A DNA stretch of 37,291 nucleotides from Marmoricola sp. (GTDB taxonomy: Bacteria; Actinomycetota; Actinomycetes; Propionibacteriales; Nocardioidaceae): contig JAOPYC010000086.1 of assembly GCA_025964795.1 (NCBI GenBank), forward strand, positions 1 to 37,291. The letters run 5' to 3'. Under the pieces are notes generated by a model. That model ran no database searches. It had not been told where the DNA came from and saw only the letters and a list, made by a program, of their open reading frames with translations. Below, piece after piece: positions 16,521 through 25,253 of this stretch. Position numbers and translations under genes: made by a program. The stretch's first letter is position 1, and every line of letters begins with the position of its first letter.

Positions 16521-16594
16521 CTTGTAACGCGGAGTTGTTGACGCCGAGCAAGGCGCCGGACGGGCACTCAGCGACCAGAACCCCGCGTTACAAG
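16521..16594. repeat. 12-bp inverted repeat CTTGTAACGCGG between hup and cofC
   Basis: CTTGTAACGCGG (16521-16532) recurs as its exact reverse complement CCGCGTTACAAG (16583-16594), with 50 bp between. The right arm contains the stop codon and last codons of cofC. The whole could be a second, cofC-side terminator or a small palindromic mobile remnant. Confidence 0.6.
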
Positions 16595-17211
16595 GGGAGC
16601 TGGTGGGCGTGGGTGAGTGCTTGCGCCGTATGACGGCCCACCCCCAGCTCCCTGGCCTTTGTCAGGTCGGCCCCGGTGTCGACGTCCATCCGCAGGCTGG
16701 TCACCTCGGCCCGGACGGGGCGGGCCCCGGACCGCTCATGGCGGCGGGCCGACTCCGGGCCGAAGTGCGGGTCGAGGTCGACGCCGGGGGCGGCGGCCAG
16801 CAGCGTCGTACCCGAGCCGGACGCATCGGCGACGAACCAGCGCGGGGTCATCCCGGCGGCCAGTGCCGCGTCGAGGTCGCCGGTCTGCAGGGCCGGCAGG
16901 TCGGCGCACATCGCGGCCACACCGAGGGTCGGGTCGAGCAGGCGGGCGCGGACGGACGCGTGGTGCAGCGCCCGGTTGAGGTCGCCGTCACCCTCGTCGG
17001 GGAGGCGGATCGCCCCGCCGGTCTCGAAGCCGGACTCGTCGGTGACGACGTACACCTGCCCCACTGCGGGGCTATGGATCGCCGCCTCGATCGCGTCGAG
17101 GGCGAAGGCCCGCATCAGCGGTTCTCGCTGCTCGGGGCCGGGTGCGTCGAGCCGCGACTTGGCCAGGCTCAAGGTCTTGACCGGCATCAGGAGGGCGAAC
17201 GTGTGCGGCAT
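16588..17211 (-). CDS. cofC: Phosphoenolpyruvate/2-phospholactate guanylyltransferase (F420 biosynthesis, CofC/FbiD)
   Basis: A 207-aa nucleotidyltransferase that activates phosphoenolpyruvate or 2-phospholactate with GTP in coenzyme F420 synthesis. The N terminus ([12 protein letters not shown]) is the family nucleotide-binding loop; VVTDESGF, the acidic CADLPAL metal site, [13 protein letters not shown] and [15 protein letters not shown] are further CofC motifs. The ATG at 17211 has a GGGAG/AGGA region just upstream. It is divergent from plsC. In mycobacteria the fbiD gene lies in the same backbone between hupB and gpsA, which supports the call. The ppk and mutT1 genes expected in between are absent here. 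Confidence 0.9.
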   Translation of the reverse strand: MPHTFALLMPVKTLSLAKSRLDAPGPEQREPLMRAFALDAIEAAIHSPAVGQVYVVTDESGFETGGAIRLPDEGDGDLNRALHHASVRARLLDPTLGVAAMCADLPALQTGDLDAALAAGMTPRWFVADASGSGTTLLAAAPGVDLDPHFGPESARRHERSGARPVRAEVTSLRMDVDTGADLTKARELGVGRHTAQALTHAHQLPL

Positions 17212-17344
17212 CGCTCCCGATCCTCTCAGCCTGCGCGGTGTCTCCACGGGGCGGGCTGGAATGCGGCGCGTGCACAGCCCGGCGACGGCCGGTCGGGGCA
17301 GTAGGCTCGCTGCGACGTGTGACCGGGAGACCGAGGGGGTCAGG

Positions 17345-18106
17345 GTGGCGAAGGTTCGGCGGCTGCAGCAGAAGCGCGGCTGGGCGTGGACGACCGTCGT
17401 CGCCATCGTCAAGCCCACGTTGCTGGCCTTCACCAAGCGGGACTGGGTCGACGGGGAGAAGGTCCCCGCCACGGGCGGCTGCGTCGTCGCGGTGAACCAC
17501 ATCTCGCACCTCGATCCGATGACCCTGGGGTTCTTCCTCTACGAGAACGGGCGGCTGGTCCGCTACCTGACGAAGGACGCGCTGTTCCGCACGCCGGTGG
17601 TGAAGCACATCGTCACCGACGCCGGCCAGATCCCCGTACGACGGCTGACCGAGGGGGCGGCGAGCGCGTTCGCCGCCGCGGTCGAGGCGGTCCAGCAGGG
17701 CGAGTGCATCGGGGTCTACCCCGAGGGCACGATCACCAAGGACCCCGACGGCTGGCCGATGCGTGGCAAGACCGGAGCGGCCCGGATCGCGCTGACGACC
17801 GGGTGCCCCGTGATCCCGATCGGGCAGTGGGGAGCGCAGGACATCCTCCCGGCGTACACGCTTCGGCCGCACGTGTTCCCTCGTCGTACGGCGCACTACA
17901 TGGCCGGCGACCCCGTCGACCTCAGCGACCTGATGGGGCGACCGATCACCAACGCCGTGCTCCACGAGGCGACCGACCGGATCATGGGCGCGATCACCGA
18001 ACTCGTCGAGGAGCTGCGCGGCGAGAAGGCCCCCGCCGTACGCTTCGACCCGAGGAGTTCCGGGGTCACCGAGATCGGCAACCCTCGCAAGAAGAAGCGG
18101 GGGTAG
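17345..18106 (+). CDS. plsC: 1-acyl-sn-glycerol-3-phosphate acyltransferase (PlsC family)
   Basis: A 253-aa membrane-associated acyltransferase that would make phosphatidate. The catalytic HX4D box is NHISHLD (His52, Asp57), followed by the acceptor-binding YPEGTITK at about 125-132 and a VIPIGQWG segment. A hydrophobic N-terminal helix (WTTVVAIVKPTLLAF) anchors it. The GTG at 17345 follows a GAGGGGG stretch. gpsA starts four bases after its stop, so acceptor synthesis (glycerol-3-phosphate) and acylation are co-transcribed, which supports a phospholipid role. The C terminus is basic (RKKKRG). Confidence 0.92.
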   Translation: MAKVRRLQQKRGWAWTTVVAIVKPTLLAFTKRDWVDGEKVPATGGCVVAVNHISHLDPMTLGFFLYENGRLVRYLTKDALFRTPVVKHIVTDAGQIPVRRLTEGAASAFAAAVEAVQQGECIGVYPEGTITKDPDGWPMRGKTGAARIALTTGCPVIPIGQWGAQDILPAYTLRPHVFPRRTAHYMAGDPVDLSDLMGRPITNAVLHEATDRIMGAITELVEELRGEKAPAVRFDPRSSGVTEIGNPRKKKRG

Positions 18107-18110
18107 GGCG

Positions 18111-19112
18111 ATGAGCAAGGTCGCGGTGTTCGGTGCCGGCTCCTGGGGTACGGCGTTCAGCCTGGTGCTCGCCGACGCGGGCAACGACGTCACCATCTGG
18201 GGACGCCGGCCCGAGGTGTGCAAGGCGATCAACGAGCGTCACGAGAACACCGACTACTTCCCGGGGATCGAGCTGCCGGAGACGATCCGGGCCACCGCCG
18301 ACCCGGCCGAGGCCGCGGCCGACGCGGAGTTCGTCGTGCTCTCCGTGCCGTCGCAGAAGCTGCGCGAGAACCTCGGCCAGTGGGCCGAGGTGATGCCGAG
18401 CGACGCGGTCTTCGTGTCCGTGATGAAGGGCATCGAGCTCGGCACCACGAAGCGGATGAGCGAGGTGATCTCCGAGGTCACCGGCGCCGGGCCCGAGCGC
18501 ATCGCCGTGGTCAGCGGACCCAACCTGGCTCGCGAGATCGCGCTGCGCGAGCCGGCGGCCAGCGTGATCGCGTGCGCCGACGAGGCCGTCGCCCAGCGGC
18601 TGCAGGACCTCTGCCACTCCCAGGCGTTCCGCCCCTACCGCAGCACCGACGTGCTCGGCTGCGAGCTCGGCGGCGCCTACAAGAACGTGGTCGCGCTGTG
18701 CGTCGGGATGGCCGTCGGCCTCGGCTTCGGCGACAACACCACCGCGTCGCTGATCACCCGCGGCCTCGCGGAGACCGCGCGCCTGGCGATGAAGCTCGGC
18801 GCCGACCCGCTCACCCTGATGGGCCTGGCCGGCCTCGGTGACCTGGTCGCGACCTGCTCCTCACCGCTCTCGCGCAACCGCACCTTCGGCGAGAAGCTCG
18901 GCCAGGGCATGACCACCGAGGAGATCGTCGCCTCCACCCGCCAGGTCGCCGAGGGCGCCAAGTCGTGCGCCTCGATCTTCGACCTCGCCGACCGCAACGG
19001 CGTCGACGCCCCGGTGGCCCAGCACGTCGCCGCGGTGGTCGCGGGCGAGATGAGCGCCCGGGACATGATGTACGCCTTCATCGCGAGGGACACGAAGCAC
19101 GAGCGCGACTGA
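18111..19112 (+). CDS. gpsA: NAD(P)-dependent glycerol-3-phosphate dehydrogenase
   Basis: A 333-aa enzyme that reduces dihydroxyacetone phosphate to sn-glycerol-3-phosphate, the phospholipid backbone. The Rossmann motif is VAVFGAGSWGTAF at residues 4-16. The catalytic-lysine regions VSVMKGIE and GGAYKNVVAL and the substrate motif SGPNLAREI are intact. GLGDLVATCSSPLSRNR is typical. It lies four bases after plsC in one operon and keeps its conserved place upstream of ddl, though 4.5 kb of other genes now separate them. Confidence 0.96.
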   Translation: MSKVAVFGAGSWGTAFSLVLADAGNDVTIWGRRPEVCKAINERHENTDYFPGIELPETIRATADPAEAAADAEFVVLSVPSQKLRENLGQWAEVMPSDAVFVSVMKGIELGTTKRMSEVISEVTGAGPERIAVVSGPNLAREIALREPAASVIACADEAVAQRLQDLCHSQAFRPYRSTDVLGCELGGAYKNVVALCVGMAVGLGFGDNTTASLITRGLAETARLAMKLGADPLTLMGLAGLGDLVATCSSPLSRNRTFGEKLGQGMTTEEIVASTRQVAEGAKSCASIFDLADRNGVDAPVAQHVAAVVAGEMSARDMMYAFIARDTKHERD

Positions 19113-19129
19113 GCCGCGCCTCGCCGCCG

Positions 19130-20005
19130 TCACAAGGGGCGGCGGACGCGGCGGACCAGCTCCACTCTCGCCGGCACGGTCACGATCGGGTCGGCCAGCA
19201 GCTCGATCTCGGTGATCCGGCCGTCGGCGACAGTGAACGCGAACGCCACCTTGGTCTCCTTCGCGTGCACCCATGCAGCACCTGGGGCGCCGTCGACGAT
19301 GGCCGGGCGCAGGGCCACGGCCCGCCCGGTGTAGGCCTCGGCGATGGCACGAGCCCCGGTGATCAGCTCCTCCGAGCCCATCGCCGTCGCGGCCGCGTCG
19401 GAGCGTACGACGGCGTCGGGGTCCAGCAGCGACAGCAGCCTCTCGAAGTCCCCGGAGCGCGAGGCCAGCAGGAACGCGTCGACGATCTCCCGGTCTCCGG
19501 TGCCGCTCACCTGGTCCGGCTGCTGCACCCGCCGCCGACCGCGGCTCGCGAGCTGACGGGTCGCGGCGGGGGAGCGGCCGACGATCGTGGCGATCTCCTC
19601 GAACGGCACCGCGAACATGTCGTGCAGCACGAACGCCAGCCGTTCGGCCGGCGCCAGGGTCTGGAGTACGACGAGCATGGCGCTGCCCACCGAGTCGGCC
19701 AGCTCGGCCTCGAACTCCGGGTGACCGGGCTCGTCCCCGGCGACGGTCGCGGCGTCGGCTACCTCGGCGTACGGGTCCTCACGGCGGCTCTGCCGCGACC
19801 GCAGCATGTCCAGGCACACGCGGCTCACCACGGTGGTCAGCCAGCCGCCGAGGTTGTCGATGCCCTCGGTGCGCTGCAGGCGCAGCCACGCCTCCTGGAC
19901 GGCGTCGTCGGCCTCGTTCGCCGACCCGAGGATCCGGTAGGCCACCGACCGGAGCCGGTTGCGCTCCCCCTCGAAGGCCTCTGCCAGCTGGTCGTCGTCG
20001 CTCAC
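19130..20005 (-). CDS. ECF sigma factor with C-terminal SnoaL-like domain (SigJ/ECF41-ECF56 type)
   Basis: A 291-aa sigma factor. Region 2 spans about residues 8-75 (RSVAYRILGSANEADDAVQEAWLRL, WLTTVVSRVCLDMLRSR); region 4 about 105-165 (LAPAERLAFVLHDMF, IATIVGRSPAATRQLASRGRRRV). The last 120 residues are a SnoaL/NTF2-like domain (DAFLLASRSGDFERLLSLLDPD), which in ECF41-type factors replaces an anti-sigma factor and tunes activity. The WLPEP motif usual in the ECF41 linker is not seen, so it may belong to a related SnoaL-bearing group such as ECF56. The expected adjacent oxidoreductase/epimerase target is absent; it sits 37 nt after the GH3 glucosidase. The GTG at 20005 has GAGG 8 nt upstream; a GTG at 20011 is the alternative. 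Confidence 0.85.
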   Translation of the reverse strand: MSDDDQLAEAFEGERNRLRSVAYRILGSANEADDAVQEAWLRLQRTEGIDNLGGWLTTVVSRVCLDMLRSRQSRREDPYAEVADAATVAGDEPGHPEFEAELADSVGSAMLVVLQTLAPAERLAFVLHDMFAVPFEEIATIVGRSPAATRQLASRGRRRVQQPDQVSGTGDREIVDAFLLASRSGDFERLLSLLDPDAVVRSDAAATAMGSEELITGARAIAEAYTGRAVALRPAIVDGAPGAAWVHAKETKVAFAFTVADGRITEIELLADPIVTVPARVELVRRVRRPL

Positions 20006-20042
20006 GGTCACATCCTCGCGGAAGAGCGAATCCGGCGCCGGG

Positions 20043-22367
20043 CTAGCGAGTCACCTCGAAGGTCTTCTCCAGGGTCGCCTGCGACGAGTCGCCGGCGTAG
20101 AGCTCGATCGTCCCGGGCTCGACGACGAACCTGCCGTGGTTGTCGTAGAAGCCGAAGTCGTCGCGGTCGATCGTGAAGCTGACCTTGCGGGACTCGCCCG
20201 GCTTCAGGGTGACGCGCTCGAAGCCGCGCAGCCGGCGTACGGGCTGGGACAGGCTGGCGACCGGGTCGTGCAGGTAGAGCTGTACGACGTCGTCACCCGC
20301 CCGGTTGCCCGTGTTCCGCACCGTCACGCTGGCGCGCACCTGGCCGCGACCGCTGACCCGGGTCTTGTCCAGGGTGAGGTCGGAGGTGGCGAAGGTGGTG
20401 TAGCTGAGGCCGAACCCGAAGGAGTAGAGCGGGTCGCAGGTGGTCAGGTCGCGGTAGCGCGAGGTGTACTTCTGTGTCACGTCGCACGGCCGTCCCGTCG
20501 GCTCGTGGTTGTAGTAGATCGGCACCTGCCCGATGTTCTGCGGGAAGGAGACCGGCAGCTTGCCGCCGGGGTCGACCTTGCCGAAGAGGACGTCGGCGAC
20601 GGCGTTGCCGGCCTCGATCCCCGGGAACCATGCCTCGAGGATCGCGGGCGAGGTGGCGGCCACCTTGGACAGCGTGAGCGGCCGGCCGTTGAACAGGACC
20701 ACCACGAACGGCTTGCCGGTCGCGGCGACGGCGTCGATCAGCTCCTGCTGCTTTCCCGGGAGGTCGATGGTCGACCGGGAGGTGGCCTCGCCGCTCATCT
20801 CGCGCGACTCGCCGAGGGCCAGCACCACCTGGTCGGCGGCCTTGGCCTTCGCGAGAGCATCCGCGAAGCCGGTGGTCGTCCCGCACTCGCTGGCCGGTGT
20901 GTTCGCGGGCGGCTCGAGGGGCTCGAGCGTGCAGCCGGGGCTGTACGTCGCACCGGGCGACTGGGCCTTGACGCCGGTCCACACGCTCACCGCGTCGGTG
21001 TCGACGCCCTTGCCCCACCAGGGGCCGAGCATCGCGTGCTGGTTGTCGCCCAGCGGCCCGATCACGGCGGTCTTCTTCCGCGGGTCGAGCGGCAGCGCGC
21101 TGGCCGTGTTCTTGAGCAGCACCATCGAGCGCGAGGCGGCGGTGCGCGCGGCCGTGCGATCGGGCGCGGTCACGAAGGACTTCGGGTCGACGGCCTTGGC
21201 CTGGTCGACGTAGGGGTGCTCGAACAGGCCCGCCCGGAACTTCACCCGCAGGATGCGGCGTACGGCGTCGTCGAGGCGGCTCATCGAGATCCGCTTCTGC
21301 GCGAGCAGCTGCACCCCGTTGTCGCGAAGGTTGGTGCTGACCATCTCGGAGTCGGTGCCCGCCATCAGCGCGTCGGCGCCGGCCTCGGCCCCGTCGGCAG
21401 CGGTGCCGTGCCCGCAGGGGTAGTCGAGCGGCTTGACCGCCGGGCAGGCGCGCAGCTCGGAGACGGCGGTGTAGTCGCTCTCGACGAACCCGTCGAAGCC
21501 CCACTCCTTCTTCAAGATGCCGGTCTCGGTGTCGTGGTTGGCGCAGCCCGGTACGCCGTTGAGCGAGTTGAACGAGCACATCACCGTGTCCGACCCGGCG
21601 TCGATGGCGGCCTGGAACGGCGGCAGGTAGAGGTTGCGCAGCCGCGACTCGGACACGTCGGTGGTGTTGTAGTCACGACCGCCCTCCGGCGCGCCGTACG
21701 CCACGAAGTGCTTGACGCTGGTCACGGCCTTGTCGGGGGCGGCGTAGTCGCTGCCCTGGGCGCCCTTGACGCGGGCCGCGGCCATCGCGGAGCCGAGGAA
21801 CGGGTCCTCGCCATTGCCCTCGACGATGCGGCCCCAGCGCGGCTCGTGGGAGACGTCGACCATCGGGCTGTAGACCTGCTTGATGCCGACGGTGGCTGAC
21901 TCGCGAGCGCCGATGCTCGCGTCGGTCCGCGCCACCGCGGGGTCGAAGGAGCTCGCTGCGCCGAGCGGGACCGGGAAGATCGTCCGGTAGCCGTGGATGG
22001 TGTCGTAGGCGAACAGGATCGGGATGTGCAGCCGGGACTGCTCGACCGCGATCCGCTGGAAGCGCTCGATCTTCGCCGGGTCGGTCAGTGAGAACACCCC
22101 ACCGACACCCGCTTTGGCGTCCGCGTCGGTGATCTGGCCGTCGGAGAGCAGCTGGACCTGCTGCAGCTTCTCCTTCACCGTCATCCGCGCGAGCAGCGCG
22201 CCGACGCGTCGTTCGGTCCCGCGGTCCGGGGTGGTGCGGGTGACGGCGAGCGCCGCCCCCTTCTGGGCCACGTCCTCCGTCGACCCGACCCCGGCGACCC
22301 GGGTGCCGACGAAGACGACGGCGAGCGCGATCACGGCGCTCGCGATGATCCGTGTGACTCGCTTCAT
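20043..22367 (-). CDS. Secreted GH3 beta-glucosidase/xylosidase (BglX-like)
   Basis: A 774-aa exported glycoside hydrolase. Residues 1-27 form a signal peptide (MKRVTRIIASAVIALAVVFV). The GH3 N-terminal barrel covers about 55-370, with KHFVAYGAPEGGRDYN and the nucleophile Asp298 in GFDGFVESDYTAV. The GH3 C-terminal sandwich (about 390-640) and a fibronectin-III-like domain (about 690-765, PVRRLRGFERVTLKPGESRKV) follow. The nearest well-known type is periplasmic BglX. It probably splits beta-linked glucose or xylose oligomers outside the cell. It precedes the ECF sigma gene by 37 nt on the same strand. Both interrupt the conserved gpsA-ddl neighbourhood. Confidence 0.92.
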   Translation of the reverse strand: MKRVTRIIASAVIALAVVFVGTRVAGVGSTEDVAQKGAALAVTRTTPDRGTERRVGALLARMTVKEKLQQVQLLSDGQITDADAKAGVGGVFSLTDPAKIERFQRIAVEQSRLHIPILFAYDTIHGYRTIFPVPLGAASSFDPAVARTDASIGARESATVGIKQVYSPMVDVSHEPRWGRIVEGNGEDPFLGSAMAAARVKGAQGSDYAAPDKAVTSVKHFVAYGAPEGGRDYNTTDVSESRLRNLYLPPFQAAIDAGSDTVMCSFNSLNGVPGCANHDTETGILKKEWGFDGFVESDYTAVSELRACPAVKPLDYPCGHGTAADGAEAGADALMAGTDSEMVSTNLRDNGVQLLAQKRISMSRLDDAVRRILRVKFRAGLFEHPYVDQAKAVDPKSFVTAPDRTAARTAASRSMVLLKNTASALPLDPRKKTAVIGPLGDNQHAMLGPWWGKGVDTDAVSVWTGVKAQSPGATYSPGCTLEPLEPPANTPASECGTTTGFADALAKAKAADQVVLALGESREMSGEATSRSTIDLPGKQQELIDAVAATGKPFVVVLFNGRPLTLSKVAATSPAILEAWFPGIEAGNAVADVLFGKVDPGGKLPVSFPQNIGQVPIYYNHEPTGRPCDVTQKYTSRYRDLTTCDPLYSFGFGLSYTTFATSDLTLDKTRVSGRGQVRASVTVRNTGNRAGDDVVQLYLHDPVASLSQPVRRLRGFERVTLKPGESRKVSFTIDRDDFGFYDNHGRFVVEPGTIELYAGDSSQATLEKTFEVTR

Positions 22368-22526
22368 GGACTGCCTCCCGCGTGCGTCCCGAGCCGCGCC
22401 GCCAGACGGAGCGCGGCGGCTCGTGATGTGACCGGAGTCACACCGAGCCTGGAAGGAGTCAAGTCGACCGGAGGCGTGGAACCGGGGAGCACACGCCGGG
22501 CCGGGCTCACAAGCAGTGGAGGGGCG

Positions 22527-23579
22527 CTACTCCCGGGCGCTGTCCAGCGCATGCGCCAGGTCGTCCCACAGGTCCTCTACGTCTTCGATGCCCACCGAGA
22601 GGCGGATCAGGCCGTCGGGGATGGTGCTGGCCTCGGCCTTCCAGCGACGGCGGCGCTCGAGGGTGGACTCGACGCCGCCGAGCGAGGTCGCGTAGACCCA
22701 CAGCTCGGTGGCGTGCTGGACGAGGTCGGCGAGGCCGCCGTTCGGCAGCACGATCGCGATCATCCCGCCGAAGCCCGGGTAGCGGACCTCCTCGAGGTCG
22801 GGGCGCTCCCGGAGGCGGCGGACGAGCTCCTGGGCGTTGGCCTGGGCCTTCTCCACGCGCAGCTGCAGGGTCCGCAGCCCGCGCAGGGCGAGCCACGCCT
22901 CGAAGGTGCCGGGGATCGCCCCGAACAGGTCCCGCCGGGCCTTGAGCACGTCGTAGAGCTGGTCGTCGCGGGTGAGGACCGCTCCCATCAGCAGGTCGGA
23001 GTGGCCGGCGATGTACTTCGTGGCCGAGTGCACCACCAGGTCGACGCCCCACTCGAGCGGCCGCTGCAGGATCGGGGTGGCGAAGGTGTTGTCGACCACG
23101 ACGTAGGCCCCGGCGTCGTGGGCCGCCGCCGTGATGGTCGGCACGTCCGCGACCTCCATCGCCGGGTTGGTCGGTGACTCCAGCCACACCAGGGACGCGT
23201 CCTCGCAGGCGGCCACGACCGCGTCGGTGTCGGTGATGTCCACGAGCACGGGCGTGACCCGCCCCCGCAGCTCGAGGTCGCCGAGCTGCAGGACCGACCC
23301 GGTGTAGGAGTGCCGGGGCGCCACCACCTTCTCGCCCTGGCCGACCAGGTCGAAGAGGGTCCCCACGGCAGCGAGCCCGCTCGCGAAGGCCAGGCAGCGG
23401 CCTCCCTCGAGCCCGCCGAGCGCGTCCTCGAAGGCGGTCCAGGTGGGGTTGGTGTAGCGGCCGTACTCCAGGTCCCCGCCCGCGACGTACGTCGAGGCCA
23501 TCGTGATCGGGGCGTTGAGGGGCTGGTCCGCCTCGTGGGGCGGGCGACCGAGGTGGACAGCTTGGGTGGCGGGGCGCAT
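22527..23579 (-). CDS. PLP-dependent trans-sulfuration enzyme (cystathionine gamma-lyase/synthase family)
   Basis: A 350-aa Cys/Met-metabolism PLP enzyme. The PLP lysine sits in [18 protein letters not shown]; other signatures are [47 protein letters not shown] and the C-terminal [10 protein letters not shown]. It probably cleaves or forms cystathionine-type C-S bonds. Lyase versus synthase cannot be decided from sequence. It is slightly shorter than the usual 380-400 residues. The ATG at 23579 has no Shine-Dalgarno but follows a TACGCT -10 element by only 6 nt, so the mRNA is likely leaderless. It diverges from ddl. Confidence 0.9.
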   Translation of the reverse strand: MRPATQAVHLGRPPHEADQPLNAPITMASTYVAGGDLEYGRYTNPTWTAFEDALGGLEGGRCLAFASGLAAVGTLFDLVGQGEKVVAPRHSYTGSVLQLGDLELRGRVTPVLVDITDTDAVVAACEDASLVWLESPTNPAMEVADVPTITAAAHDAGAYVVVDNTFATPILQRPLEWGVDLVVHSATKYIAGHSDLLMGAVLTRDDQLYDVLKARRDLFGAIPGTFEAWLALRGLRTLQLRVEKAQANAQELVRRLRERPDLEEVRYPGFGGMIAIVLPNGGLADLVQHATELWVYATSLGGVESTLERRRRWKAEASTIPDGLIRLSVGIEDVEDLWDDLAHALDSARE

Positions 23580-23585
23580 GTCGCC

Positions 23586-23615
23586 AGCGTATTTGCCGCC
23601 AGTGCCGCCTATAGG
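23586..23615. promoter_or_regulatory. Divergent -10 elements for PLP lyase and ddl, both leaderless
   Basis: On the minus strand TACGCT (23591 to 23586) lies 6 nt before the lyase ATG. On the plus strand TATAGG (23610-23615) lies 9 nt before the ddl GTG at 23625. Both fit the actinobacterial arrangement in which transcription starts at or within a few bases of the start codon. Clear -35 boxes are not seen. Confidence 0.5.
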
Positions 23616-23624
23616 GTCGGGACC

Positions 23625-24716
23625 GTGAGCAAGCCACGGGTCGCCGTCGTCTTCGGGGGCCGCTCCAGCGAGCACTCCATCTCCTGCATCTCCGCCGGGA
23701 GCGTGATCGCGGCGCTGGATCCCGAGAAGTACGACGTGGTGCCGGTCGGCATCGCCCCTGATGGCCGTTGGGTGCTCGAGTCCGCGGAGCCGGGCCACCT
23801 CGCCCTCGGGCCCGGGGGCGAGCTGCCCTCGGTCACGGGCGACCGTGAGATCTCGTTGACGCCCGGTCAGGGCCTGGTCGTCACCGAGCCGGGCGACGTG
23901 CCGACGGTCCTCGGCGAGGTCGACGTGGTTTTCCCGGTGATGCACGGCCCCTGGGGCCAGGACGGCACCCTGCAGGGGCTCCTGGAGATGTCCGGGGTGC
24001 GGTACGTCGGAGCAGGGGTCCTCTCCAGCGCGGTGGGCACCGACAAGCACTTCATGAAGCAGCTCTTCCTCGCGGCCGGCCTGCCGGTGCTGCCCTACGT
24101 GCTGGTGCGCCAGCGCCAGTGGGAGCACGACCCGGCGGCGATCCGCGAGGCCGTCGAGGCGCTCGACTACCCCGTCTTCGTGAAACCGGCCCGCGCCGGG
24201 TCGAGCTTCGGGATCACCCGGGTGGACTCGGCCGACGCCCTCGACGCGGCGATCGAGGAGGCACGGCGGTTCGACCCGAAGGTGCTGGTCGAGACGGCCG
24301 CGGTGAACGCCCGCGAGGTGGAGATCGGCGTGCTCCAGGGCCTCGACGGGGGCGAGCCGGAGACCAGCGAGCTCGCGGAGATCAAGGTCGGCGCCGAGCA
24401 CGCGTTCTACGACTTCGAGGCGAAGTACCTCGAGGAGAGCTTCCAGATCCCCGCGTCCCTCAACGAGGACGTCGCGGACACGGTCCGTGAGCTGGCCGTG
24501 CGCGCCTTCGAGGCGCTCGACGTCGAGGGCCTGGCCCGGGTGGACTTCTTCGTCCTCAAGGACGGTCGCGTGGTCGTCAACGAGGTGGAGACGATGCCCG
24601 GCTTCACCGCGACCTCGATGTTCCCGCTGCTCTGGCAGGCCTCCGGCCTGACCTACCCCGAGCTGGTCGAGCGGCTCGTCCGCCTGGCGAGCGAGCGCAG
24701 CACCGGGCTGCGCTGA
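23625..24716 (+). CDS. ddl: D-alanine--D-alanine ligase
   Basis: A 363-aa ATP-grasp enzyme that makes D-Ala-D-Ala for peptidoglycan. The N-terminal VAVVFGGRSSEHSISCISAG, the MHGPWGQDGTLQGLLEMSGV substrate element, the FVKPARAGSSFGITRV ATP-grasp segment and the C-terminal VVNEVETMPGFTATSMFP metal site are intact. The loop YDFEAKYLEES is the usual D-Ala-D-Ala type. The GTG at 23625 has no Shine-Dalgarno and lies 9 nt after TATAGG, so initiation is probably leaderless. Position before DUF3515 and thiL matches other actinobacteria. Confidence 0.96.
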   Translation: MSKPRVAVVFGGRSSEHSISCISAGSVIAALDPEKYDVVPVGIAPDGRWVLESAEPGHLALGPGGELPSVTGDREISLTPGQGLVVTEPGDVPTVLGEVDVVFPVMHGPWGQDGTLQGLLEMSGVRYVGAGVLSSAVGTDKHFMKQLFLAAGLPVLPYVLVRQRQWEHDPAAIREAVEALDYPVFVKPARAGSSFGITRVDSADALDAAIEEARRFDPKVLVETAAVNAREVEIGVLQGLDGGEPETSELAEIKVGAEHAFYDFEAKYLEESFQIPASLNEDVADTVRELAVRAFEALDVEGLARVDFFVLKDGRVVVNEVETMPGFTATSMFPLLWQASGLTYPELVERLVRLASERSTGLR

Positions 24717-24725
24717 CCACCGCGG

Positions 24726-25253
24726 TCACGAGCAGCTCTTGACCACCTTGGTGTGCTTGGCGATCGTGGCCGCCAGGTCGACCATCGCGGCCACGGGCGG
24801 GCGGTACTCCGCCGGCAGCCGGACCTCGACCGCGGGCACCCGCCCGTAGGTCGTCATCACCACGTCGACCTGCTGGTCGTTCATCCCCGCCTCGGGGATG
24901 AACCAGTCCATGCCGTTGACGGTCTGGCAGCCCACGAGGGGGTCATAGCCGGCCGGCGTCCCGACGCCGCAGCGCAGCACGATGGCCGGGTCGCCCCACG
25001 CCGCCCCGAGCGGGTTGCCCGTGGTCCCGCGCCGATCCTGGTCCGAGACGTGGTCGGGCAGCGCAGTGACCAGGGAGCGGCACGCCTGGCGCTGGGAGGT
25101 GGGGACGTCGGTGTCGGGCACGTCGACCTTGCACCCGGTGAGCAGCAGGGCCAGGAGCGCGAGGACGCCCGCCACCCCGAGGGGTGACGGGCGTCGCGCC
25201 GACGTTCGCAGCGGGGTGGCCGACGGGTGCGTCAGATGTGGACGACGGGACAC
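24726..25253 (-). CDS. DUF3515 lipoprotein
   Basis: A 175-aa predicted lipoprotein. After a basic N terminus a hydrophobic stretch ends in the lipobox LLTGC with Cys41. The mature part carries the DUF3515 pattern (ACRSLVTALPDHV, AAWGDPAIVLRCGV, GYDPLVGCQTVNGMDWF) with several conserved cysteines. The function is unknown. It is a constant neighbour of ddl and thiL in actinobacteria, which hints at an envelope role. The GTG at 25253 overlaps the upstream RAM-domain gene by 22 nt, so translation is probably coupled. The stop is convergent with ddl, only nine bases away. Confidence 0.85.
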   Translation of the reverse strand: MSRRPHLTHPSATPLRTSARRPSPLGVAGVLALLALLLTGCKVDVPDTDVPTSQRQACRSLVTALPDHVSDQDRRGTTGNPLGAAWGDPAIVLRCGVGTPAGYDPLVGCQTVNGMDWFIPEAGMNDQQVDVVMTTYGRVPAVEVRLPAEYRPPVAAMVDLAATIAKHTKVVKSCS

